In this document: positions 1 through 9,420 of the stretch, piece after piece
How positions within the stretch are numbered: the first letter of the stretch is position 1
Layout: every line of letters begins with the position of its first letter
From: Paraburkholderia ginsengisoli NBRC 100965
Lineage (GTDB): Bacteria > Pseudomonadota > Gammaproteobacteria > Burkholderiales > Burkholderiaceae
NCBI RefSeq assembly: GCF_000739735.1
Contig: NZ_BBJF01000004.1
Span: forward strand, 186,001-250,000
DNA: 64,000 nucleotides
Direction of reading: 5' to 3'
Made by a program: the position numbers and the translations under genes
Notes under the pieces: generated by a model
What the model was told of the DNA's origin: nothing
Databases searched by the model: none
Seen by the model: the letters and a program-made list of their open reading frames with translations, nothing else

Positions 1-3000
1 CAGTATGGCGCGTCGCCGATGAGCGTCAACGTCAGCAATACGCTCGACAACTCGAACGGCGGCACCCTCCAGACGAACAGCACGGACCTGACGCTTGCCC
101 CTGCCACGCTCGATAACGACGGCGGCACGATTACGCATGCCGGAACAGGCACGCTGACGATTGCACCGGGTAACGGTGCTGGCTCTATCTCGAACGTTGG
201 CGGAAAGATCATCACGGCCGGCCAGATTGCGGCGCAGGCCGGGAGTCTGAACAATGCGACCGGCGTATTGGCCGCGCAGGGCAATATCGCGGCGAACGTC
301 GCGGGCAATATCAACAATACGCAGGGGGCGGTACGCTCGCTCGGGTCGCTTTCGCTTGCGGGCGGCGGCTCGCTCACGAACACGAACGGCCAGGTCCAGT
401 CCGGTACGGGCGCAGCGGGCGATACGAGTACGCTCGGCGTTCAGGCCGCCTCCATCGACAACACGAACGGCCTCGTCAGCAACCTCGGGACAGGCAATAC
501 AACCGTCCAGGGTGGTAGCCAGATCATCAACAGCGGCGGCGTCGTGACGGGCAACGGCAACGTCGCGGTCGATACCGCCGCGCTCTCGAACACGCAGGGC
601 GGCCAGGTCAGCGGCGCAAGCGTCGACGTCCAGGCGAATACCATCGACAACAGCAGCGGCGTGATTGGCAGTTTCACCGGTCCGACCGGTGACGTTGCGA
701 TCACGACGACCGGCGCGATCACGAACACGAACGGCCAGATCGGCGCAACCCATAACCTGACCGTCGACGCGGCGACACTGACGGGCGGCGGCGCCTATAG
801 CGCAGCGAACGACGTCGCGATCAACATTCAGGGCGACTTTGCGCCGACCGCCGGTTTCGCGTTCAACGCCGGTCACGACCTTTCCTTTACGCTCCCCGGC
901 ACGTTCGCGAATGGCGGCGCGCTTGAGGCGACCGACAATCTCGACATTAACGCGAGCGATATTGCCAACAGTGGCGCGATCATGGCGGGCGGTACGCTGA
1001 CGACGCACTCGAACACGCTGGAGAATACGGGGGCGATCGTTGGTGGTAGCGTCTCGCTCAATGCGACGCAATCCGTCACGAACGTCGGCCCGACTGCGCT
1101 GATCGGCGCGACCGACAGTAACGGCCTGCTCGAAATCCTCGCACCCGATATCGAGAACCGCGACGATACGACCATGACCGATACGCAGGCGACGACCGCG
1201 ATTTATGGTCTCGGCAAGGTCGTGCTGGCAGGCGGCAAGGATGCGAGCGGCAACTATACGAACGCGAATCTGATCCGCAACCAGTCGGCGCTGATCCAGT
1301 CCTCGGGCGACATGGGGTTGTACGCGAACCAGGTCACGAACACGCGGCGCGTGATGACAACTGACGGGGCCTACGTGGAACCGCTCGATGCGAGTTCACC
1401 GTACATCCAGCAGTTCGGCATCAGCTTGTCTGGCTGCGCGGCCGCTAACATGGCGGCATGCGGCCCGGGCAATCCGAAGGTCATGGGCCTCCAGTTCAAT
1501 CCGAATGCCTCTGACTACGATCCCGCCGCCATCGCTGCGGTGCAGGCCCAGCCAGGCGGCATGCCGATCGAGCCGCCGCACGGCGGCCAGTGGAACAGCA
1601 CATACCAGTACACGACCTATACGGGCGTGGCACTCGCGAACCTGATTACGGGCATCAGTCCACAGGCGCAGATCATCGCCGGAGGCAACCTCGATGCGTC
1701 GAACGTCGGCACGTTCCAGAACTACTGGAGCGCCGTTGCTGCGGCTGGCAACATCGCCGCACCCGTGTTGCTCGACCAGAATAGCTGGCGCGGGCAGCTT
1801 GCGCCCGGCGTGCAGGTGACCTATTCCGGCCAGTATCACTACGACAACTACGACAACACCGAATACAACTGGCAACTGCCGTTCGGCAATGCCACCTTCG
1901 TGACCTCCAATCCGGGCGGCTACCAGGTCGCGCCGGCTGACATCCGCACCTATGCGTTGCCCAGCTACGAGTCGACCTTCGTCGCGGGCGGCACGCTGTC
2001 CGGTACCGGCGTCAATATCGACAATACGGCGGGTAATGCGGGCGTTCCTTCGCTCGGTCTTGTTCCCGGCCAGTCGCTGGGCGGCGTGACCGTCGGCGGG
2101 GTCAGCGGCAGCGCGGGCGGGTCGAAGGGCGGAGCCACTTCGGTCAACAGTGGCCCGGGGCTCGTTAATCCCGTCATCGCGAGCGCGACGGCGGTCAATG
2201 TTCTGAGCAACCTGACGATTCCCCAGGGTGGCCTGTTCCACCGGGATACCGCGCCGAACGCGCCGTACCTGATCGAGACGAACCCGGCCTTTACGAGCCA
2301 GAAGTCGTTCATCTCAAGCAACTACTATCTCCAGCAGCTCGGGCTGAATCCGCAGAGCGTCGAGAAGCGCCTCGGCGACGGCCTGTACGAGCAGCAGCTC
2401 GTACAGAACGAGATTACCTCGCTGACCGGCAAGGCCGTACTCGGCCCCTACACCGACGTCCAGTCGATGTACGAAGCGCTCATGGCCGCGGGTGCGTCGC
2501 TCGCCGAGTCGCTTAACCTGCCGCTTGGCATGGCGCTCTCGCCCGACCAGGTCGCGGCGCTCACGACCAACGTCGTCATCATGCAGACGGAGGTCGTTGA
2601 CGGGCAATCCGTGCTGGTGCCGGTGGTCTATCTCGCGAAGGCGAGCCAGCAGAACATGAACGGCCCGCTGATCGCGGCGACCGACATCGATCTGCAGAAC
2701 GCGCAGACCTTCAATAACAGCGGGACGGTGCAGGCAAGCAATACGCTCTCGATTCAGGGTCAGCAGATCAACAACGCGTTCGGTACGCTGCAAAGCGGCG
2801 GCCTCATGTCGCTCGCGACGACGGGCAATGTCGACCTGACCTCGGCCACCGTGAACGCCGGCAGTCTCGCGCTGAATGCGGGCGGCGACCTGATCCTCAA
2901 TACGGCGGCGAATACCGTCAACCAGGTGAGCGCGACGGGCGCGACACGGACCACGACGACGCTCGGCCCCATTGCGAACCTGAACGTGACGGGTAACGCG

Positions 3001-6000
3001 GCCATCGTGACGGGCGGCAACTTCGAGCAGAACGCAGGCAACCTGAACGTGGGCGGCAACCTCGGCATGGCCGTGGGTGGCAACTACGATCTCGGCTCGG
3101 TGCAGACCGGCGAGCACAAGGTGGTCGCGGGCGCGAACGGCGTGTCGAATACCGACGTCAACCAGACAACTGGCAGTTCTGTGAAGGTGGGCGGCGTCTC
3201 GCAGATCGGCGTCGGCGGCAACCTGAGCGCGACGGGCGCGAATATCGATCTCGGCGGCGGCGGGACGGTCGTAGCGAAGGGCGACGTCACGCTTCAGGCG
3301 GCGAAGGCGACCTCGACCGTCGACAGCAACAGTTCGGGTAGCGACAGTCATGGCAGCTATTCGGAATCGTTGCACACCTCCGCCGATACGTTGACGGGCA
3401 CGACGCTCAATTCAGGCAATTCACTGACCGTCGCATCGGGCAACGATATCAACGTCACCGGCAGTACGATCAACCTCGACCAGGGGACGGCGACGCTCGC
3501 GGCAGCGAACAACGTCAATATCGGTGCAGCCACCGCGACCTATGTCGACAATTCGCAGGAACAGCATAGCCATAGCAACGTGGTAAGCGGCAAGGAAGTA
3601 TCGAGTTCGAGCGCTACGACGACGACGCTTTCGCAGGGCAGCATGATTTCGGCGGACGGCGTGTCGATCTCAAGCGGCAAGGATATCAACGTCGCAGGTA
3701 GCACGATTGTCGGCACGAACGATGTTGCCCTGAGCGCGACGCACGACGTGAACATCACGACGACGCAAAATACCCAGCAGTCGTCGAGCACTTACCAGGA
3801 GACGCGCACGGGCCTCGGAACAAGTGGCTTGACGGTGACGGTCGGCACCAACAAGCTCGCCACGACCGATCAGGAATCGAGCGTCACGAACAACGGGAGC
3901 GTGGTCGGTTCGCTGAACGGCAACCTGTCGATCCAGGCGGGCAACACCCTGCACGTCACGGATAGTGACCTCGTGGCCGCGCAGAACATCACCGGTACGG
4001 CGGCGAACGTCATCATTGATTCCGCGACCGATACCAGCCACACGAGCCACACCCAGCAGACTAGCAGCAGCGGTCTGACCATCGGCCTTTCGGGCAGCGT
4101 CGGGGATGCGATCAACAACGCCTATGCGCAGGGGCAGGCGCTCGCGAGCGGCAACAGCAACGGGCGCGCCGAAGCGTTGCATGGGATTGCGGCGGCTGGC
4201 GATGCCGCAATGGCCGGTATGGGAGCGGCGGGTGTGATGGGCGGCGCCACAGGGCCGAACGCGCCGAGTATCGGCGTGCAGGTCAGCATCGGTTCGAGCA
4301 AGAGTCAGAGCCAGTCATCCGAAGACCAGACCACCCAGCACGGCTCGAACGTTCAGGCGGGCGGCACCGCCACCTTCGTGGCGACCGGCGACGGTACGGC
4401 TGGCAGTGGCAACCTGACCATCGCGGGTTCGAATGTGAGCGCGAACGATGTCGTGCTTGCAGCGAAAAACCAGGTCAATATTGTCAACACGACCAATACC
4501 GATGTCACGCAAAGCTCGAACAGTTCGAGCAGCGCGAGTGTAGGGGTGTCGTATGGCACGCAGGGCTTTGGCGTCTCGGCGTCGATGTCGAATGCGCATG
4601 GCGACGCGAACAGCAATGCGGCGATTCAGAATGCCTCGCACGTCAACGGCACGAACAGTGTTACCGTGGTTTCGGGCGGCGACACCAATATCATCGGCTC
4701 GCAGGTCAACGGCGGCCAGGTGGCGGCGAGCGTCGGCGGCAACCTGAATATCCAGAGCGTGCAGGATACGACGGTTAGTACTGCACATCAGAGCAGCGTG
4801 GGCGGTGGCTTCAGCATCAGCCAGGGCGGCGGCAGCGCGAGCTTTAGTGCACAGAACGGCCACGCCGACAGCAACTATGCGCAGGTCAACGAGCAGGCGG
4901 GCATCAATGCTGGTAACGGCGGCTTCGATGTCAACGTCAAGGGCAATACGAACCTGACGGGTGCGGTGATTTCCAGCACCGCGGATGCGTCGAAGAACAG
5001 CCTCACCACCGGCACGCTGACCTACAGCGACATCCAGAACCAGTCGCACTACGACGCGACGAGCAACGGCATCAGCGCGGGTGTCGGCGTGGGTAGCACC
5101 GGCAAGGCAGTCGGCCCAGGCTCGGTGAGTAATTCGGGCAGCGTGGCGCCGATGATGTCGCAGAACGCCAGCGGCGACCAGAGTTCGACCACGCGCAGCG
5201 CGGTCAGCGCGGGTTCGATCAACATTACGAACCAAGGCGCGCAGACTCAGGATGTCGCGGGCCTGAGCCGCGATACCACGAACACCAACGGTACGGTGTC
5301 GGCAACGCCCGACGTGAACAACCTGCTGTCGCAGCAGGCCGACACGATACAGGCTGCCCAGGCGGCAGGCCAGGTAGTGGCACAGGGCATCGGCATGTAC
5401 GCGGACCATGAGCGCGCTACAGCCACGGATAAGGCTACGGCGGATGCGTGGGACGAAGGCGGAAACAACCGCGCAATATTGCAGGCAGCGGGCGGCGCGC
5501 TGATTGGTGGACTTGGGGGCGGTAGTATCTTCACGGCGGTTGGTGGTGCCGCAGGCGCGGCCATTGCCTCGAAGGCTGCCAAGGGTATAGCGGACATTGA
5601 GAACGGTGTAACGCTAGGTACTGGCTCGCAGGTGATCGGCAATATCGCAGGCAACATAGCGGCGGGGCTTGGCGGTGCCCTCGTTGGCGGGACGGCTGGC
5701 GCGGCTACCGGCTCGGCTGTGCAACTGTATAACCAGTCGATGGACGACGAGGCGCAGTTGACGGGAGCAAGCAAGAGCAGCAACCCGTTTTCACAGTCGC
5801 CTGTGGACCTGGTTCTGCAGGGCATTCGCAACGGCCTGGGTGCGATTTTGGGCATGGGCGGTGGTGAGCCGCCGACAACGAGTGCGCAAGGTGTATTGGT
5901 AAATGGGGCGGGACAGGCGACGCAGGGCGCGGCTAATTCCCTGCCCGCCAACGCTCTCTTGTCTGACAGTGGCAATCGTCCCACGCCCCGTCAGTCGGAA

Positions 6001-6360
6001 CTGGACGAAACGGCGGATCAAAGCGGAGTTTCGACACCCCAGGTCAGCTATAAGGGTCAAGATCAAGTACCCTATGGAACAGCCGGTAGCGTGCGTCCTG
6101 ATCTAGTGTCTAATGACGGGACGTTCAGCACGGAAGTTAAGAATTACAATATCGCTACGAATTCGAGTGGCCTAATTAACAACGTCGCGAACCAAGCGAT
6201 CCAGCGGGCGGATAACTTGCCTGACGGGATGCAGCAACAGGTTGTGATCGACATACGTGGCCAAACGGTAAGTGATGTGCAAAAGACGGCGATTATCCAA
6301 GGGATTGTGCAGAAGTCCAATGGGATCATCAGCCCAACATCTATAAGGTTTAAGCAATGA
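1..6360 (+). CDS. cdiA: CdiA/BcpA contact-dependent inhibition exoprotein, 3' part
   Basis: The frame is open to the left edge, so the N-terminal TPS secretion domain lies outside the window; 2,119 residues are visible. They are Asn/Gly/Thr-rich filamentous-haemagglutinin repeats (degenerate 'DNTNG', 'GGNL', 'NVTGS' units), as expected for a two-partner-secreted beta-helix stick. A QLYN motif (codons 1908-1911) matches the NxxLYN-type boundary that separates the conserved stalk from the variable toxin tip in Burkholderia BcpA. The 208-residue tip has D2034 (RPDLV) and E2045-V-K2047 (EVKNY), a PD-(D/E)xK nuclease-like pair. By analogy with B. pseudomallei CdiA tips it may be a tRNase or DNase; that is inference. 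Composition is more AT-rich after about 5990. The stop overlaps the downstream immunity gene start. Confidence 0.93.
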   Translation, partial: QYGASPMSVNVSNTLDNSNGGTLQTNSTDLTLAPATLDNDGGTITHAGTGTLTIAPGNGAGSISNVGGKIITAGQIAAQAGSLNNATGVLAAQGNIAANVAGNINNTQGAVRSLGSLSLAGGGSLTNTNGQVQSGTGAAGDTSTLGVQAASIDNTNGLVSNLGTGNTTVQGGSQIINSGGVVTGNGNVAVDTAALSNTQGGQVSGASVDVQANTIDNSSGVIGSFTGPTGDVAITTTGAITNTNGQIGATHNLTVDAATLTGGGAYSAANDVAINIQGDFAPTAGFAFNAGHDLSFTLPGTFANGGALEATDNLDINASDIANSGAIMAGGTLTTHSNTLENTGAIVGGSVSLNATQSVTNVGPTALIGATDSNGLLEILAPDIENRDDTTMTDTQATTAIYGLGKVVLAGGKDASGNYTNANLIRNQSALIQSSGDMGLYANQVTNTRRVMTTDGAYVEPLDASSPYIQQFGISLSGCAAANMAACGPGNPKVMGLQFNPNASDYDPAAIAAVQAQPGGMPIEPPHGGQWNSTYQYTTYTGVALANLITGISPQAQIIAGGNLDASNVGTFQNYWSAVAAAGNIAAPVLLDQNSWRGQLAPGVQVTYSGQYHYDNYDNTEYNWQLPFGNATFVTSNPGGYQVAPADIRTYALPSYESTFVAGGTLSGTGVNIDNTAGNAGVPSLGLVPGQSLGGVTVGGVSGSAGGSKGGATSVNSGPGLVNPVIASATAVNVLSNLTIPQGGLFHRDTAPNAPYLIETNPAFTSQKSFISSNYYLQQLGLNPQSVEKRLGDGLYEQQLVQNEITSLTGKAVLGPYTDVQSMYEALMAAGASLAESLNLPLGMALSPDQVAALTTNVVIMQTEVVDGQSVLVPVVYLAKASQQNMNGPLIAATDIDLQNAQTFNNSGTVQASNTLSIQGQQINNAFGTLQSGGLMSLATTGNVDLTSATVNAGSLALNAGGDLILNTAANTVNQVSATGATRTTTTLGPIANLNVTGNAAIVTGGNFEQNAGNLNVGGNLGMAVGGNYDLGSVQTGEHKVVAGANGVSNTDVNQTTGSSVKVGGVSQIGVGGNLSATGANIDLGGGGTVVAKGDVTLQAAKATSTVDSNSSGSDSHGSYSESLHTSADTLTGTTLNSGNSLTVASGNDINVTGSTINLDQGTATLAAANNVNIGAATATYVDNSQEQHSHSNVVSGKEVSSSSATTTTLSQGSMISADGVSISSGKDINVAGSTIVGTNDVALSATHDVNITTTQNTQQSSSTYQETRTGLGTSGLTVTVGTNKLATTDQESSVTNNGSVVGSLNGNLSIQAGNTLHVTDSDLVAAQNITGTAANVIIDSATDTSHTSHTQQTSSSGLTIGLSGSVGDAINNAYAQGQALASGNSNGRAEALHGIAAAGDAAMAGMGAAGVMGGATGPNAPSIGVQVSIGSSKSQSQSSEDQTTQHGSNVQAGGTATFVATGDGTAGSGNLTIAGSNVSANDVVLAAKNQVNIVNTTNTDVTQSSNSSSSASVGVSYGTQGFGVSASMSNAHGDANSNAAIQNASHVNGTNSVTVVSGGDTNIIGSQVNGGQVAASVGGNLNIQSVQDTTVSTAHQSSVGGGFSISQGGGSASFSAQNGHADSNYAQVNEQAGINAGNGGFDVNVKGNTNLTGAVISSTADASKNSLTTGTLTYSDIQNQSHYDATSNGISAGVGVGSTGKAVGPGSVSNSGSVAPMMSQNASGDQSSTTRSAVSAGSINITNQGAQTQDVAGLSRDTTNTNGTVSATPDVNNLLSQQADTIQAAQAAGQVVAQGIGMYADHERATATDKATADAWDEGGNNRAILQAAGGALIGGLGGGSIFTAVGGAAGAAIASKAAKGIADIENGVTLGTGSQVIGNIAGNIAAGLGGALVGGTAGAATGSAVQLYNQSMDDEAQLTGASKSSNPFSQSPVDLVLQGIRNGLGAILGMGGGEPPTTSAQGVLVNGAGQATQGAANSLPANALLSDSGNRPTPRQSELDETADQSGVSTPQVSYKGQDQVPYGTAGSVRPDLVSNDGTFSTEVKNYNIATNSSGLINNVANQAIQRADNLPDGMQQQVVIDIRGQTVSDVQKTAIIQGIVQKSNGIISPTSIRFKQ

Positions 6361-6857
6361 GAACGATCGGATTCGACGGTGGTCATTCGATTTATGAACT
6401 TGGCCCCGCACAGGATGTCGTGTTGTTCTTCGAATGCGTGAAGGCATACGCTGAGCACGATCACCCGGAAACAGACTGGAGTCTACTGACGGACCGCCTA
6501 TACCGTCGCTATCTTCGACGTGAGGAACTTCGACCCGCATTGGGTCTGATGATGCAAGTACAGGAGATTTTTGCGCTCAAGCCAGCCAAATCTGCTATTG
6601 AGTGGAATCCTAATATGTTAGGTGATCTACAGAAAAGTTGGCTTAGTTCGGATCAAGCGACGCTGGCCGATGTATTTGAAAGGTACTTCGAACGCTTCGA
6701 AAAGGCATGCAACTCAGCAGAGTCGTTCTTTGAGTCGTTCAGTATTTATCAGCCGGTGCGGGTGGTTATCTCTGATACGCCAGGTTTTATGCGCGACAAG
6801 AATAAGCCACTCGCTGAATACGATGCCCTGGAGGGCAAGCCGTTCTGGCTTCAATAG
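6357..6857 (+). CDS. cdiI: CDI immunity protein (CdiI/BcpI), cognate to the adjacent tip
   Basis: A 166-residue cytosolic protein with no signal peptide or membrane segment. Its start codon overlaps the cdiA stop (ATGA), the usual arrangement of a toxin tip and its immunity gene. It is acidic and aromatic-rich, with no domain I recognise. Position alone supports the role: it should bind and neutralise the PD-(D/E)xK-like tip encoded just upstream. Codon use and GC are lower than in the cdiA stalk and match the tip, as expected if tip and immunity gene move together. Confidence 0.82.
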   Translation: MRTIGFDGGHSIYELGPAQDVVLFFECVKAYAEHDHPETDWSLLTDRLYRRYLRREELRPALGLMMQVQEIFALKPAKSAIEWNPNMLGDLQKSWLSSDQATLADVFERYFERFEKACNSAESFFESFSIYQPVRVVISDTPGFMRDKNKPLAEYDALEGKPFWLQ

Positions 6858-6874
6858 CAGTGTTGAGGATATAA

Positions 6875-6894
6875 AGCCCGGTTCAGGCCGGGCT
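6875..6894 (+). terminator. Hairpin after cdiI
   Basis: A perfect 7-bp inverted repeat, AGCCCGG/CCGGGCT, with a 6-nt loop and a short T-containing tail, lies 17 nt after the cdiI stop. A near-identical hairpin recurs at 7581-7599 after the last small gene. It could terminate or attenuate readthrough from cdiAI; no long U tract is present. Confidence 0.55.
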
Positions 6895-6936
6895 CATTGT
6901 GCGCCTCTCGCTAATCGCAACACCGACTCAGTAGCT

Positions 6937-7239
6937 ATGCGCAATCATCAAACTTGGCCGTTCAGCGATCCACCCAACGTTGTAGCTATCGCTAATCGAA
7001 AGATCGTAGAGGGGGCAGACTGGATCGCCTACGTATCGCACGACCTTGATGATGGCGCATGGCAATTTCATACCGCAGATGCCGAGGTTGCGGAGGGCGA
7101 TGCGGTATTGGTCAGCCTGAGAAATATTGCTCAAATTGACTCATCTGTCTTGCAACTGGCTGATCTGCCAGTAGGGTGGCACGCGTGGCTCGAGAAAAAG
7201 GATATGCCGTGGAGGCGCGCAGAAATGCGGAGGTCGTGA
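6937..7239 (+). CDS. Small hypothetical protein, possible orphan immunity protein
   Basis: About 100 residues from the ATG at 6937. It is soluble and acidic, with a motif-rich N-terminus (WPFSDPPNV) and the segment YVSHDLDDGAWQFH. I recall similar small proteins in Burkholderia polymorphic-toxin loci but cannot name the family with certainty. It lies between the cognate immunity gene and cdiB, where orphan immunity genes from displaced toxin tips usually accumulate. An upstream in-frame extension to 6622 overlaps cdiI and is unlikely to be used. Function is unknown. Confidence 0.6.
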   Translation: MRNHQTWPFSDPPNVVAIANRKIVEGADWIAYVSHDLDDGAWQFHTADAEVAEGDAVLVSLRNIAQIDSSVLQLADLPVGWHAWLEKKDMPWRRAEMRRS

Positions 7240-7245
7240 AGGTTC

Positions 7246-7569
7246 ATGTCAATTCTCGACGTAAACGTGGTCGATATCATCGGCGTTGATCCCGACAAGG
7301 GTATTGCGCGGTTAGTCATTTGCGATCACCTCGAATGGATCGACCCGGTAGGGGAGCACTTGCTTCTCCTGCAGGAAAAAATCAATAGTTATTTACGTTT
7401 TCTGGAGGGAGGTGAGTTGGGGCAACATTACCCGAACTCAAAGGGATGTAAGTGTGCAATCGAAATCGCGATGAAATATCAGCCCTCGTCCGAAGCCCTG
7501 CGTTTCATCGAAAAAGCCCGCGAGATAATTCAAGACGCCGGGTTCGACCTAACCTATCAAGTCGCCTAG
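7246..7569 (+). CDS. DUF6572-like small protein, possible second orphan immunity protein
   Basis: A 107-residue protein starting MSILDVNVVDIIGVD, with a conserved middle (DHLEWIDPVGEHLLLLQEKINSYL) typical of DUF6572-type proteins often seen beside polymorphic toxins. It starts 6 nt after the previous gene, so the two are probably cotranscribed. No signal peptide or membrane segment is present. A cognate toxin is not visible here, so it would be an orphan immunity gene or a passenger. The family name is from memory. Confidence 0.68.
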   Translation: MSILDVNVVDIIGVDPDKGIARLVICDHLEWIDPVGEHLLLLQEKINSYLRFLEGGELGQHYPNSKGCKCAIEIAMKYQPSSEALRFIEKAREIIQDAGFDLTYQVA

Positions 7570-7580
7570 TCTGATGGTAA

Positions 7581-7599
7581 AGCCCGGTTCGACCGGACT
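7581..7599 (+). terminator. Hairpin after the orphan immunity genes, copy of the 6875 hairpin
   Basis: Imperfect inverted repeat AGCCCGGT/ACCGGACT with a TCG loop, followed by TTGTT. Its left arm and loop start match the hairpin at 6875-6894, so the pair may mark the ends of duplicated immunity-gene cassettes. Confidence 0.5.
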
Positions 7600-7641
7600 T
7601 GTTAGACGTAGCCAGTTGATACCGCGTTACATAAGTTAGTA

Positions 7642-9381
7642 ATGGAAAATAAAAAGAAACGCGCGGCGCTCCCGTTCGTCGCCCTCACCACATTCGCCTA
7701 CGCGCAGACCCCGCCCGATGTTGCAGCCGCCGCGCGCACGAACGCCGAACAGAACCAGCAAATCCAGCAGCAACGCGACGCGCAGCAACGCGCGGCGACG
7801 GTTGCCGCGCCGGTTGTGCGCTCGGCTGCGCCTGTGGCGGGAGAATGGCCGATCCTGCCCGTCGAGACGCCGTGTTTCCGTATCGACTCGTTCGCTGTCG
7901 AGGTACCCGATACGCTGCCCGAGGCCGTTCGCGTCACAGGCGCGTCCGCGCTCCCGATGGACCCGTTCGCATTCCTGCATGACTGGCTGCGTCATTACCA
8001 GGGGCAATGCGTCGGCAAACAGGGCCTCGATATGCTGACCAAGGGCCTGCAAGGTGTCATCCTGAGTCGTGGCTACATTACGACGCGCGTCCTGTTGCCT
8101 GCACAGGACTTGTCGAAAGGGACGCTCAAGTTCGCCCTCATACCGGGCGTTATCCGCAATCTCAAGTTCGCAGACGCGAATACGCGCGGCGCCCTCAGAA
8201 CCGCGTTCCCTGCGCGCGACGGCGACGTTCTCCAGTTGCGCGACCTTGAGCAGGGTCTCGAACAGATGAAGCGCGTACCGAACCAGGACGCGACCATGCA
8301 GATTGCGCCCGGTACGTCGCCCGGCGAGAGCGACGTCGTCGTGACCGTCAAGCGTACAAAACCATGGTCGCTCGTCGTCTCAGCAGACAACTCGGGGACC
8401 AACGAGACGGGGCGCTACATCGGTAACGTTTCGCTTGGCCTGTACAACCTCCTGGGCCTGAATGACGTCCTCTCGGGTGGCTTCAATCAGGATCTCCAGT
8501 TCGGCAATCACGACCTCGGTACGCACGGCTGGAACGCTTCGTATACGGTGCCGTGGGGTTATTGGACCGGTACGCTCTACGGCTATACGAATACGTATTA
8601 CCAGCAGGTTGCACAGGCTAGCCAGATTTTCGTGGCGAGCGGCAACGCGCAAACGGCGGGCTTCAAACTTGAGCGGGTTGTCCACCGCAGCCAGAACGAT
8701 GTAACGGGCGTCGAGTTCCAGCTTATCAAGCGCTTCGGCGCGAGCTTTATCGAGGATACCGAAATACCTCAGCAGTACCGCGACAACACGTTCATCGAGG
8801 CGGGACTGACCAACCGGCATTACTTCGGCGCGGCGCAGTTCGACGGCACGCTCGCTTACCGGCAGGGTGTCGGCGGCCTGGGCGCGCAGCCCGATACGCC
8901 GGGCGGCCCGACCTACCGCTTCAAGATGGCGACGCTCGACGCGAACCTCTCGGTGCCTTTCAAGGTGGCCGGTCAGCCGCTTCGGTATGTCGGTACGGTA
9001 CACGGGCAGTTCACCAACGACGAACTGAACTATATCGACGATCTGACCATCGGCAGCCGCTACACGGTGCGCGGTTTCAGCGGCGAGACGATGCTCGCGG
9101 CTGAAAAGGGCTTCTACTGGCGCAACGAGCTCCAGTATCCGCTCGGGCAGACAGGACAGGTTCTCTATGCGGGCCTCGACTACGGCCACCTGTGGGGTCC
9201 GTCTGCTGCGAATCTCGCAGGCACCCAGCTCGCTGGCGCGGCCATCGGCCTGAAGGGTTCGGTGCCCTCGCGTCTCGGTACGTTCAGCTATGACGTATTC
9301 GCTGGTACGCCGATCTATGCGCCCTCCGGTTTTCCCGCACCGAGCGTGACGATTGGGTTTCAAGTGTCTGGGCAGTTTTGA
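7642..9381 (+). CDS. cdiB: CdiB/BcpB two-partner secretion outer-membrane transporter
   Basis: 579 residues, ShlB/FhaC/HecB (Omp85) family; it exports CdiA across the outer membrane. A hydrophobic leader ends near AYA-Q (residues 19-22), followed by a Gln/Ala-rich plug-helix region, one or two POTRA domains (about residues 70-230), and a 16-strand barrel. The barrel carries the family VRGF motif (V476-F479) in 'SRYTVRGFSG', and the protein ends in aromatic F (FQVSGQF), the usual BAM signal. Its place downstream of cdiA and immunity genes is the Burkholderia-type order, unlike the cdiB-first order of enterobacteria. There is a gap of about 70 nt to the preceding gene and no strong ribosome site. 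Confidence 0.95.
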   Translation: MENKKKRAALPFVALTTFAYAQTPPDVAAAARTNAEQNQQIQQQRDAQQRAATVAAPVVRSAAPVAGEWPILPVETPCFRIDSFAVEVPDTLPEAVRVTGASALPMDPFAFLHDWLRHYQGQCVGKQGLDMLTKGLQGVILSRGYITTRVLLPAQDLSKGTLKFALIPGVIRNLKFADANTRGALRTAFPARDGDVLQLRDLEQGLEQMKRVPNQDATMQIAPGTSPGESDVVVTVKRTKPWSLVVSADNSGTNETGRYIGNVSLGLYNLLGLNDVLSGGFNQDLQFGNHDLGTHGWNASYTVPWGYWTGTLYGYTNTYYQQVAQASQIFVASGNAQTAGFKLERVVHRSQNDVTGVEFQLIKRFGASFIEDTEIPQQYRDNTFIEAGLTNRHYFGAAQFDGTLAYRQGVGGLGAQPDTPGGPTYRFKMATLDANLSVPFKVAGQPLRYVGTVHGQFTNDELNYIDDLTIGSRYTVRGFSGETMLAAEKGFYWRNELQYPLGQTGQVLYAGLDYGHLWGPSAANLAGTQLAGAAIGLKGSVPSRLGTFSYDVFAGTPIYAPSGFPAPSVTIGFQVSGQF

Positions 9382-9420
9382 TTAGTCAATCCGATGAATC
9401 GGAATATCTGGAGCCATGCT

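Noticed and set aside
1396..5409. Long minus-strand open frames opposite cdiA (for example 1396-2241, 2314-3375 and 4315-5409)
   Set aside because: They are antisense shadows of the GC-rich repetitive cdiA stalk: Arg/Ala/Val-rich, no ribosome site, no motif.
1..6360. Adhesin or haemagglutinin without toxin function
   Set aside because: The QLYN boundary, the composition switch, the nuclease-like tip and the overlapping immunity gene point to CDI.
8380..9363. 327-codon minus-strand frame opposite cdiB
   Set aside because: Composition follows the codon pattern of cdiB on the other strand; cdiB itself has clear family motifs.
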